DNA of 64,000 nt from JAXMAZ01 sp046350115 (GTDB lineage Bacteria; Planctomycetota; Planctomycetia; Gemmatales; Gemmataceae), in assembly GCA_046350115.1 (NCBI GenBank), contig JAXMAZ010000005.1:1-64000 (forward strand). Direction: 5' to 3'. The position numbers and the translations under genes are program-made. Every line of letters begins with the position of its first letter. Position 1 is the first letter of the stretch. Positions 45,279 through 52,514 of this stretch are shown piece by piece. The notes under the pieces are model-generated. The model searched no databases. It saw only the letters and a program-made list of their open reading frames with translations, and was not told where the DNA came from.

Positions 45279-45662
45279 TGATGGCGGGTGCGTCGTCATC
45301 AGGTTCGTCGGCCCTCCCCTCGCCGAACGTCGGGGCGATGCCGAGTTCGAACAGCTCGTGGACTAGCACCACCAAGTTGTGGGCGAGTAGCTTGGCCAGC
45401 GTCTCGTTGACGAGTGCCGTTGGGGACTTGGACCGGAGCGGGTCGCCGAACTTCCGCTTCACCATGCTGAACGTCGATTCCACGTTGCTCCGCTGGTGGT
45501 AGCAGGCGGCGAACTCGTCCCGATATAGCTCGAAGAAGTGGAACAGCCGCCGCCACGTATCCCCGTTCTTGTCGGGGCGCTAGAGTTTCTTGAACGGGAT
45601 GAACGGGGCGCCGCCAAACTTCTCCACCAGTTCGTAGGCCGGCCGCCCGTTGTACGCCTTGC
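45259..45662 (-). pseudogene. C-terminal remnant of a DDE transposase with an in-frame amber stop
   Basis: Reading the minus strand from about 45662 gives AYNGRPAYELVEKFGG, APFIPFKKL, then a TAG (45580-45582), then RPDKNGDTWRRLFHFFELYR, YHQRSNVESTFSMVKRKFGD, PLRSKSPTALVNETLAKLLA and a tail ending IIRFPSA. The QRSNVESTFSMVKRKFG block is the region holding the catalytic glutamate in IS4/IS5-type transposases. The N-terminal catalytic aspartates are missing, so it is a dead fragment. A related, more decayed copy lies at 47400-47633. Confidence 0.8.
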
Positions 45663-45663
45663 T

Positions 45664-45717
45664 CGTTTACGTGCAGCCTTCCCCCGTTTAGGTGCATGGT
45701 GGGGGCGTTTAGGTGCA
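45664..45717 (+). repeat. Three copies of CGTTTAGGTGCA with exact 21-bp period
   Basis: The copies are CGTTTACGTGCA (45664-45675), CGTTTAGGTGCA (45685-45696) and CGTTTAGGTGCA (45706-45717). With the pair at 44243-44275 they bracket a 1.4-kb segment that holds the two-gene cassette and the transposase remnant. The orientation is the same at both sides, so they are not terminal inverted repeats. Confidence 0.85.
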
Positions 45718-45865
45718 GAGAGCAGCCGGCTGTTGCCCCTTGGGGTGGCACGCAGCCACCCCAAGGGGCAAGATCCCGGGCCTGATACTGGCACATCTCC
45801 GAAAAAGACGTTCTAATCTCCACCGCAGACACGCTGATGCCGCGACTGAGCGGGACACGCCTACC

Positions 45866-46345
45866 ATGCCCTTGGCCCTAACCGATGACGGGATATTGCT
45901 GGAAGGAATCCATGATGCCACGGTGGCAGAACTTGGCGAAACCTTCGGCCGGTTCAACCGGTGCGGTCAACGGATGGATTTGTTTGCACGGTTTGAGAAC
46001 TACGTTGCGGCTATCCGCCGAACAGAATGGGCCTGTACGCTTATCGTTGACGGCAGTTTCGTGATGTGGCGGGTGGACGACCCAGAAGACGTGGACGTGG
46101 TTCTCGGGTATCCGCCAGAGGTGGCCGACCTTGTCGAAGCAGACATGCTGCGTCCGTACCAGCTCAACGTGCTGGAGCCAAGCCATTGCAAGCGGACGTA
46201 TAAAATTGACCTGAAGGCGTGTACAGTAGATGGGCCGGCATTCCGGGAACGGGTTGAGTTTTACGCCCAAGTAAGCATGAAGCGGGCGGACAAGCATGGG
46301 CTGCCGGCAGGTAGCCGGAAGGGGCTCGTGAGGGTCATCCTATGA
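45866..46345 (+). CDS. DUF6932-like (nucleotidyltransferase-type) protein
   Basis: A 159-residue protein. The start LLEGIHDATVAELGETFGRF resembles the (L/P)xGIHxATxxE opening of the DUF6932 family as I remember it. IVDGSFVMWRVDDPEDVDVV then gives a GSF-x(n)-D-x-D arrangement like minimal nucleotidyltransferases. This would transfer nucleotides or act as the MNT half of a toxin/antitoxin-like pair. The ATG at 45866 is the natural start; an in-frame GTG at 45713 lies in the 21-bp repeat. The stop overlaps the next start (ATGA at 46342-46345). Confidence 0.6.
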   Translation: MPLALTDDGILLEGIHDATVAELGETFGRFNRCGQRMDLFARFENYVAAIRRTEWACTLIVDGSFVMWRVDDPEDVDVVLGYPPEVADLVEADMLRPYQLNVLEPSHCKRTYKIDLKACTVDGPAFRERVEFYAQVSMKRADKHGLPAGSRKGLVRVIL

Positions 46346-47331
46346 TCCGCAACGAAGCCGAACTGGAGGCAACGAAATCGCTACTCGCACAAGCCGAACG
46401 GGCGTATGCCTCTTTGCGGGCGGAATTGCTTCCAACCAAACCAAAGATGTTCGCGCTGATTTCGCCCGGTTATACCCGCGAGATCGCGGGGTTGACTCAG
46501 GCGATTCACGAGTACATGGGCATTCCGACGGTTCAACTGCCTGAAGATGCCGAGATCGTGATTCGTTTGAAGGGTCGGCAGGTAGAGTTGGGCATGTTCC
46601 CGGCCGCCTCAGTTGGCAAATGCCTCAAGCAATTTCAAGATGGCGTGGCCAACATCGCCGCGTCTCGTCACCGGGAATCCAGGGCGACCGCGAGAGACGC
46701 GAAGAAGCGGTGCCGGTTCCCGTTGGCCGGTGTCGGCCCTGGGAGTGTGACTCTCTATTTGGCCAGCCCGCTGCCACCGGTATCACTGTTCCCGCAGCAC
46801 GAGCCGCCCGTTGCTGACGAGGCGCTGGATGCCCTCGTCCAAGGGGTCCAAAAATGTACCGATGGTGGGAATCGATCAGAAGCCGAACTATCCAATTTCG
46901 ACCAGAATGCCATTGACTACGAGGTATTCAAGGCTGTAGCGGGGCTTATGCCGGCCGATCACGGGGTTGATAGTGTCGAAGTCGCCCTCGCCCGTCGAGC
47001 CGACGAGATCTCCGGGCGGGTCGTCACTGTGACCCGTGACGTGGCAATTCGTGCAAAAGGTTACGCGGATCAGATTGCGGCGGCCGGCGTTCGTGTCACA
47101 GAGGTGGGCACGATCCGAAAGATGGATTTGGACAGGCGGACCTTTAGCCTCCGAAGCCGTGACGCAAATCCCAAGAAGTCGCTTGAGGGCACATTCCCGG
47201 CAAGCCTGTACGGTGAGTTCGAAGACCTGATGAACGGTCGAGTAAAGATTGTCGGCGTTGTGACAACTCGCGGAACCCGCGTGTTGTTGACAGCCGAAAC
47301 TGTCTCTCGTGAGCCGGTCGTTCGTGGTTGA
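46342..47331 (+). CDS. Unknown partner of the DUF6932-like protein
   Basis: A 329-residue protein translated with a 4-bp overlap after the DUF6932-like gene. The N-terminus is a predicted helix or coiled coil (NEAELEATKSLLAQAERAYA), then a mixed region (VTLYLASPLPPVSLFPQHEP). The C-terminal beta-rich part (GRVVTVTRDVAIRAKGYADQ, DLDRRTFSLRSRD, RVKIVGVVTTRGTRVLLTAE) could bind nucleic acid. I recognise no family. The tight coupling suggests a two-component cassette. It is flanked on both sides by related transposase remnants. Confidence 0.6.
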   Translation: MIRNEAELEATKSLLAQAERAYASLRAELLPTKPKMFALISPGYTREIAGLTQAIHEYMGIPTVQLPEDAEIVIRLKGRQVELGMFPAASVGKCLKQFQDGVANIAASRHRESRATARDAKKRCRFPLAGVGPGSVTLYLASPLPPVSLFPQHEPPVADEALDALVQGVQKCTDGGNRSEAELSNFDQNAIDYEVFKAVAGLMPADHGVDSVEVALARRADEISGRVVTVTRDVAIRAKGYADQIAAAGVRVTEVGTIRKMDLDRRTFSLRSRDANPKKSLEGTFPASLYGEFEDLMNGRVKIVGVVTTRGTRVLLTAETVSREPVVRG

Positions 47332-47399
47332 CGCGCGTGAGGGTCAGATCGCCTCTCACCCCCCTGGGAATCGAATGATCGCCGGCGTGTCGCCGTCCA

Positions 47400-47633
47400 G
47401 TTCGGGGTCTTGGATCGCAGCGAATCGCCGAACTTCCGCTTCACTATGCTGAACGTCGATTCACCGTTGCTCCGCCGGTGTTGGCGGGCGGTGAACTGGT
47501 CCGGTGCAACTCGAAGAAGTGGAACGGCCCGCCCCGTCACGCCGTTCCTGTCCGGCCGCCGCAACTCCTTGAATGGGATGAACGGGTAAGTACCCTGGTA
47601 TTCGACCACTTTATCCGCCATAAATGGCCTCAA
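47400..47633 (-). pseudogene. Second, more decayed copy of the DDE transposase remnant
   Basis: The minus strand reads VEYQGTYPFIPFKELRRPDR, then RRSNGESTFSIVKRKFGDSL and RSKTPN, parallel to the copy at 45259-45662 (PFIPFKKL, RPDKNG, QRSNVESTFSMVKRKFGD, RSK). It is frameshifted in the middle (the helix after RPDRNG is out of frame) and truncated at both ends. Its upstream end abuts the integrase stop. The two copies bracket the DUF6932 cassette. Confidence 0.75.
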
Positions 47634-48783
47634 TCCTTGCCGCCGTATCCCGCTTCGGGTCGTGCATCCAGTGGGCGTAAGTGCGGGCCACGGTTTCGAT
47701 CCGGTCCCCCAGAACCCGAGCCACCTCGGCGACGTCCACCCCGGCGGTTAGCAGTCGGCTGGCCAGGGTGTGTCGGCAGGTGTGGAACTTCCGGTACCGC
47801 ACCCCGGCGTCCTCGACTAGCCCGGCCCAGTCCTGCCGGACGAAGTTGGTCTTGGCCAGGTAGTTGCCAGTGCGGGTGGTGAATGCCGGCCCCGGCTCGC
47901 GGCCGGCCAGGTGCTGGCGGACGGCGGTCAGCGCGAACCCCGGCAGGGACAGGGTGCGGAGCCCGTTCCGGCTCTTGGGCGGGTGCAGCCGGAACTGTCC
48001 CTTGCGGTGGTCGAGCATCTTGGTGATGCGGACGGTCCCGGCGTCGAGGTCGAAGTCGGCCGCTTCCAGGGCCAGGAGTTCACCCTCCCGGGCGCCAGTG
48101 GCCACCGCCAGCACGAATAGGGCGCCGAGCCGGTCGGCGGCCGCGGCCGTCAGCAGCGCCCGCACCTCGTCGTCGGTGAACACCTCCACGTCCGGCCGGG
48201 TGACCTTCGGCTTCTTGGCGGTCCGGGTCGGGGCGACAGCGATCTTTTCCTCCGCGACGGCACACTCTAGCGCGCTGGCAAACACCTCCGAGCATTTCTT
48301 AACGTTACCCGCGGTCACCCCGTCCCGGCCCATGTCCGCCCACAGCTTGACCACCCGGGAGACGGTCAGTTTGGCGAGCGGGACACCGCCGATCCGAGGC
48401 TTGAGATGCAGCCGGACGATCTGCTCATAACGCTCCCAGGTGTTCGGGCGGGTGTTCGGGCGGGCGACGTCGGCCAGCCAGTGATCGAGATGGTCGCCGA
48501 CCGTCTCCCGGTCGGCGTGCGGCCGCCGCCCGCCCTTCTCCGCCTCCTGCTTCCGCCGCAGTGCCTCCGCCTGGGTCGGGGCCCGGCCCTCCGTGTACGC
48601 CACCCCGCCGTCCGGCTTGTGGCCGGTGACCGCCCGCCAGACCCAGCACTCCTTGGCCGAGCTCCAGAAGACGGCGCCGTCGCCGCGAGGCCGGCGGCCC
48701 TTCCGCCGCCGGCCCCTCACGCCCCGGGCGGTACCCACCGCATCGTCGTCTGCCGCACCCATGGTCTGCTCCCTCGGGTTCAT
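47611..48783 (-). CDS. Tyrosine recombinase (phage/ICE-type integrase)
   Basis: A 390-residue integrase. The N-terminal arm-binding/AP2-like and SAM-like core-binding region (about 60-185) precedes a catalytic domain with Arg232 (VATGAREGELLALE), Lys270 (PPKSRNGLRTLSL), His334/Arg337 (HTCRHTLASRLL), Asp360 in the position where many have His/Trp, and nucleophile Tyr369 (ARTYAHWMHDP). It would catalyse integration and excision of the island. The ATG at 48783 overlaps the upstream gene's TGA (ATGA at 48783-48780 on this strand), so the two are coupled. The tRNA-Thr gene lies 3.6 kb away. Confidence 0.93.
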   Translation of the reverse strand: MNPREQTMGAADDDAVGTARGVRGRRRKGRRPRGDGAVFWSSAKECWVWRAVTGHKPDGGVAYTEGRAPTQAEALRRKQEAEKGGRRPHADRETVGDHLDHWLADVARPNTRPNTWERYEQIVRLHLKPRIGGVPLAKLTVSRVVKLWADMGRDGVTAGNVKKCSEVFASALECAVAEEKIAVAPTRTAKKPKVTRPDVEVFTDDEVRALLTAAAADRLGALFVLAVATGAREGELLALEAADFDLDAGTVRITKMLDHRKGQFRLHPPKSRNGLRTLSLPGFALTAVRQHLAGREPGPAFTTRTGNYLAKTNFVRQDWAGLVEDAGVRYRKFHTCRHTLASRLLTAGVDVAEVARVLGDRIETVARTYAHWMHDPKRDTAARIEAIYGG

Positions 48784-49499
48784 TTGTTCTTCCGCCGCTG
48801 GGCCTTGTTCCGACGCCACCGCTCCCGACGTGCTTCCGACGACAAGTCTTGTTCCCACTGACGGAACGCGCAGGTCGAGCAGAGCAGGCGGCGGGACAGT
48901 TTGCCGGTGGCCGTCCGGCCGAACGACTCGCCGCACCGCTGGCACCGCGGGGCCAGATCGTCGATCACCAGCTCCACGAACCAGCGGGTACAGTCCGGCA
49001 GGAGCAGTGCGAACCCACGGGCTGGGCACGGCCCGCCGGCCGGCTCGATCTGGTCCCACTCCCCCGGCCGGGGGGCGGGGACTGACGGGTCCAGGCCGAG
49101 GTAGGAGTCGGCGGTAATCGGGCCGCGGCCGGCGGTGAGGGGCACGAACTGGCACCGGGCCAGGTGCCAGCGGAACCGCCGGTCGGCCTCGGCGTCTGCG
49201 ATCTTGGCCGGTGCGATCTCCGCCCCGTGCAGCCGCCGGGCGAGGGACCGGAACGCCTTCACGTTGGCCAGCCAATACCGCTCCAACCCGTCCGTCCACC
49301 ACTGGGCGGCGTCCGCGTCGGGCATGAGGGGCGGCGCTCTGAATACCAAGGCGTCGGGAGGGCCTCTCCACTCGGCCGCCGGTCGCTGCGCACCGAACTT
49401 GGCCTCATGCCAGGCGTCGTAGACCCACGAGTATGCGTGGTCAAAGACCTCCTCGAGGTCGTGTCGGTCGTCCCACGCGAGTAGCTGGCGCCAGCCCAT
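48780..49499 (-). CDS. Zinc-finger protein coupled to the integrase
   Basis: A 239-residue protein with no membrane segment. The C-terminal part carries a CQRCGESF ... LLCSTCAFRQWEQ zinc ribbon, followed by a very basic tail (EARRERWRRNKAQRRKNK), a probable DNA- or RNA-binding end. The N-terminal 150 residues are tryptophan-rich (AYSWVYDAWHEAKFG, WWTDGLERYWLANV) and unrecognised. The gene overlaps the integrase start, so it is likely an accessory recombination or regulatory factor of the element. I know the general C-x2-C zinc-ribbon type but no named family. Confidence 0.75.
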   Translation of the reverse strand: MGWRQLLAWDDRHDLEEVFDHAYSWVYDAWHEAKFGAQRPAAEWRGPPDALVFRAPPLMPDADAAQWWTDGLERYWLANVKAFRSLARRLHGAEIAPAKIADAEADRRFRWHLARCQFVPLTAGRGPITADSYLGLDPSVPAPRPGEWDQIEPAGGPCPARGFALLLPDCTRWFVELVIDDLAPRCQRCGESFGRTATGKLSRRLLCSTCAFRQWEQDLSSEARRERWRRNKAQRRKNK

Positions 49500-49606
49500 T
49501 GGATCTTGTCCCCAATTGAAATCATTGGTGACTGATTGGCGGATACCATCGGGATGGTACGCCGGCGTGTGCCCGCGTTCAAGCGGTCGTTGTCAACGAG
49601 GGTGCC

Positions 49607-49849
49607 ATGGGGGACGAGATCTTCAGCGACGGGGCGGTGGACGTGAGGGCCGCGTCCGAGTTCACCGGGTGGGGCCGCACGAGCCTGTATGCGGCCATGG
49701 CGGACGGCCGGCTGCCGTTCGTCCGGCTGGGGAAACGGCGGCTGGTGCCCCGCCGGGCGCTGGTCGAACTGCTGAGGGCGAACGTGGTCCAATCGCCACC
49801 GGCTCGCTCCCGGGCTCATCCGTCCGGGATGACGCTGACGGGACGATGA
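49607..49849 (+). CDS. Excisionase/MerR-like helix-turn-helix protein
   Basis: An 80-residue protein with one HTH of the excisionase (MerR-like) type: VDVRAASEFTGWGRTSLYAA, then MADGRLPFVRLGKRRLVPRR and ALVELLRA. Such proteins bend DNA and direct excision, or act as small regulators. It is divergent to the integrase and its partner, with 107 bp between starts, an arrangement typical of an int-xis control region. The C-terminal 20 residues are disordered. The ATG follows GAGGGTGCC. Confidence 0.85.
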   Translation: MGDEIFSDGAVDVRAASEFTGWGRTSLYAAMADGRLPFVRLGKRRLVPRRALVELLRANVVQSPPARSRAHPSGMTLTGR

Positions 49850-50064
49850 TCACCTATCGTCGGCCGCTGGACGGGCAACGTACCGTGTGGCAGACGGGAT
49901 GTGGTACCGACACATTCCGTCAACGTCGGCCTCGTGACGTCGGGCGCGACAGCGCTCACACAATGCGGACTCGTCCGGCTACAGAGCCGGAGGGGCCGCC
50001 GTCTCTCTGTTCCCGGACTAGGGGGCGGTCCCCGGCCGGGAGATCGGGTGAGGGGGAAAACGGA

Positions 50065-50094
50065 CACGCCCCGGGGCGGGGGTCCCGGGGCGTG
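50065..50094. terminator. 11-bp-arm GC hairpin before the RepA-like gene
   Basis: CACGCCCCGGG (50065-50075) pairs with CCCGGGGCGTG (50084-50094) around an 8-base loop. No T-run follows, and the SD of the next gene (AGGAGGGAGG) starts at 50116. It may be an attenuator for the downstream ATPase gene or the end of the HTH transcript. The 280-bp gap 49850-50130 holds nothing else I can support. Confidence 0.55.
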
Positions 50095-50130
50095 CGGTCG
50101 ATTCCCCCTCTGTCAGGAGGGAGGACGACA

Positions 50131-51732
50131 GTGACTAGCGACGGCATTCTACCCGAGTCCACGGACCAGGGAACGGGCAGCATCAGCGAATGGGGGCGGA
50201 TCAAGACCTTCGCCTTCGGCAGCCGGTCGGCCGTCGAGGCGGCCTGGCGAGTGCTCCCGCCCGAGTGGGGGCGTGAGTGGTCGGAACTGGTGGCCGAGTT
50301 CGAGGACGGCCTGTGCGGCCAGCGGCGGATGTGGGCGGTCCGGCTGCCGTCCGGACCGGACGGCCCCGACGACGACCCGCTGGGCATTGATGGAAACATC
50401 AGCGTCGAGCACGCCGACCTACCGCGGTACGACGAAGACGAGCCGGACATCGTTAGCTTCCATAAGGCCGTCGGCCAGCTCCGTCTGCTGACCGCCGACC
50501 GGGTAGAGCAACTGAGGGCCGCGCTCGTCGCGGCCGAGGTGCGGCCGCTGTGCATCGGCCTGTGCGGCCACAGCGCCTTGTCTCGGGTCGCCGAGATGAT
50601 CAAGCGGAGCGGCGGGGCCGACCTTTACGGGACTGGCGACGACCTCCGGCAGTTCAAACACCGCGGCCAGCCGTGGGTGTTCGTCGGGGCGGTCGGCGGG
50701 GACGCGCTCGACGTGGCCAATCGGAACACAGGCGTCAGCCGGGTGCACGGTGTGTTGGGGTTTCCGCCGGATGATCGGGCGGTCCCGCGCAATCTGCCCA
50801 CCCTGACCGAGATGCAGGTCCGTCACCTGCTCGGGTTCCTGAACGGCCACTACCCGATCGGCTTTGGCAGCGGAGCGGCGGCGGCTGCCGACCCGAACGC
50901 CGGCATCTGCTGGCTGTGGGACCGGATGATCGCGGACAAGACGCTGGCCATGCTGAGCGGGCAGCCGAGCGCCGGCAAGACGACCCTGCTCCGCGAGGGG
51001 CTGCTCCGATCGCTGGCGGCCCGCACGCCGTTCCTCGGCCGGTCGTTCCTGATCGGCGGCTGGTGGTCGGGCCCGCACTTCGGGCCGCCCGACTCGGCCC
51101 GCGTCATGGTCGTAACCGATGAGGGCGAACACAACTGGGCCGGGCGGAAGCCGCTCGGGGTGACGATCTGGGACCGCGGGGCGGAGCCGGCCGTCCGGCT
51201 CAAGGAGAAGGGGGCGTGGCAGCGGTTCGTCAAGAACCTCGGCGGGTACGCTTCCGACTACGACCTGCGGCTGATCGTGCTGGACACGCTCGGCGGCATC
51301 GTGGAGTTCAATGAGGACGACCCGCGCCAGTGTGCGCGGGTCATGGAGCCGCTGCGGGAGTTGGCCGAGAACGTCACGGTCCTGGTGATCCACCACCTGC
51401 CCAAGACGGCAACGGGGGAGCACGTCGGGGGGAACGCCCGCGGCTCCACCGCCCTGTCCGCCCGGGCGGACACCCGGCTGGAGCTGTACCAGCCGTTCCC
51501 CGAGCCGGACACCCGCCGGCGGCTGGCGTACAGCAACCGCCGGCTCAGTCGCAAGGGGGAGATCGTCTACGCGCTGGCCGATGACGGGTCGTTCGTGCTG
51601 GCCGACAAAGCAGACAGGCCGAGCCTGCCGTTGGTCGAGTCGGCGGCCGACATCAAGCGGCCGCCCGCCGCCGGCCTGGGGCTCGACCTGTCGGCCGTCG
51701 GCCGGGCGGCTATTGGGCGGGTCGGCCGATGA
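50131..51732 (+). CDS. RepA/DnaB-like AAA ATPase (replicative helicase-loader type)
   Basis: A 533-residue protein starting at GTG 50131 behind a strong SD. The N-terminal half (about 1-250) is of unknown fold, with LCIGLCGHSALSRVAEMIKR and QPWVFVGAVGGDALDVANRN. The C-terminal half is a RecA-like ATPase of the AAA_25/RepA type: Walker A GQPSAGKTTLLREG, Walker B LRLIVLDTLGGIVEF, VTVLVIHHLPK (sensor) and TALSARADTRLEL. Plasmid RepA helicases share this core. It overlaps the next gene by 4 bp and lies just upstream of five 22-bp repeats, so a replication role in a plasmid-like element is likely. Confidence 0.85.
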   Translation: MTSDGILPESTDQGTGSISEWGRIKTFAFGSRSAVEAAWRVLPPEWGREWSELVAEFEDGLCGQRRMWAVRLPSGPDGPDDDPLGIDGNISVEHADLPRYDEDEPDIVSFHKAVGQLRLLTADRVEQLRAALVAAEVRPLCIGLCGHSALSRVAEMIKRSGGADLYGTGDDLRQFKHRGQPWVFVGAVGGDALDVANRNTGVSRVHGVLGFPPDDRAVPRNLPTLTEMQVRHLLGFLNGHYPIGFGSGAAAAADPNAGICWLWDRMIADKTLAMLSGQPSAGKTTLLREGLLRSLAARTPFLGRSFLIGGWWSGPHFGPPDSARVMVVTDEGEHNWAGRKPLGVTIWDRGAEPAVRLKEKGAWQRFVKNLGGYASDYDLRLIVLDTLGGIVEFNEDDPRQCARVMEPLRELAENVTVLVIHHLPKTATGEHVGGNARGSTALSARADTRLELYQPFPEPDTRRRLAYSNRRLSRKGEIVYALADDGSFVLADKADRPSLPLVESAADIKRPPAAGLGLDLSAVGRAAIGRVGR

Positions 51733-52067
51733 CCCGGGGCTTCAAGCCCCGGCCGGAGCCGGCCGCCACGGTCGACCGGTTCGCCACCCTGAACGCCTTT
51801 GTCGACCACGACATGGCCGCCCTGGTGAGGGCGACCGGTTCGGGTAATGTGGTCGCGGTGTGGGCTGTCCTGTTCCGGCATGCCGACCGGCGGGACGGCC
51901 GGGTGAAAGGGGCGAGCATCGGCCACCTGGCGTTGCGGACCGGGCTGGCCCGCAACACCGTTCGCCGGGCCGTCCGGGCGCTGCTGGACTGTGGGGCGCT
52001 GGTAAAGGTCGATCCGCCCAAGGGCCAGCGGAAGGGCGGGCGCAGCAGTACGTGCTCAAGCACCTGA
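51729..52067 (+). CDS. Winged-helix DNA-binding protein coupled to the RepA-like ATPase
   Basis: A 112-residue protein starting in the ATGA overlap at 51729. Residues about 60-95 form a winged helix (VKGASIGHLALRTGLARNTV, RRAVRALLDCGALVKV), like plasmid or phage replication initiators and GntR-type regulators. After PPKGQRKGG the frame ends in an unnatural SSTCSST, while a shifted frame continues QQYVLKHLMASRRGQPLTP through the 22-bp repeats. A frameshift near 52050 is therefore possible and the true protein could be longer. It may bind the repeats just downstream. Confidence 0.75.
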   Translation: MTRGFKPRPEPAATVDRFATLNAFVDHDMAALVRATGSGNVVAVWAVLFRHADRRDGRVKGASIGHLALRTGLARNTVRRAVRALLDCGALVKVDPPKGQRKGGRSSTCSST

Positions 52068-52080
52068 TGGCGAGCCGAAG

Positions 52081-52190
52081 GGGTCAACCGTTGACCCCTA
52101 TCGGGTTCACCGCTGACCCCTATCGGGTTCACCGTTGACCTTCAACGGGTCAACGGTTGACCCCTAACGGGTTCACCGTTGACCCCAGAC
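52081..52190. repeat. Five tandem 22-bp iteron-like repeats
   Basis: Units start at 52081, 52103, 52125, 52147 and 52169, each exactly 22 bp, with consensus GGGTTCACCGTTGACCCCTA followed by two variable bases. Units 1 and 4 contain the palindromic words GGTCAACCGTTGACC and GGTCAACGGTTGACC. The tandem array right after a RepA-like ATPase and a winged-helix gene fits the iterons of a theta-type origin, or an operator array. Confidence 0.88.
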
Positions 52191-52197
52191 AGAACTA

Positions 52198-52280
52198 GTT
52201 CAGGCCTGATGCAGAACAGCATCAGGCCTGAACATAGCCCCTGCCGGGGCGGGGCTTCGAAGCCCCCGCCCCGGCAGGGG
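52198..52280. other. Two hairpins flanking the iteron array
   Basis: GTTCAGGCCTGATGC (52198-52212) pairs with GCATCAGGCCTGAAC (52219-52233) around a 6-base loop. Next, CCCCTGCCGGGGCGGGGCTT from 52238 pairs with its complement ending at 52280, with one bulge. Two stable hairpins beside iterons suggest a replication-origin control region; they could alternatively be transcription terminators. Confidence 0.7.
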
Positions 52281-52514
52281 TCGGCCCCAAGACGGCGGGG
52301 CCGGAACGGCCTGCGGGGGTGTCGGCCGAGTACAGACGGTAGTGTTGGTCCCCTTGGCCGACCTGCCGGTCCGCCAATGGAGGGCCCGAAGCGGTGAGCG
52401 GGACCGGTAGGCGAACAGACCGGCCTGGAGGCCGCGGCGGGTTCCCGCCGCTCCGGGTAGAGTGGGACAGCGAACGGGGCACCCGACAACCTGTTGCACA
52501 ACGGCAATCCGACC

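Noticed and set aside
52081..52190. CRISPR array
   Set aside because: The repeats are directly tandem with no unique spacers, so they are iteron-like and not CRISPR.
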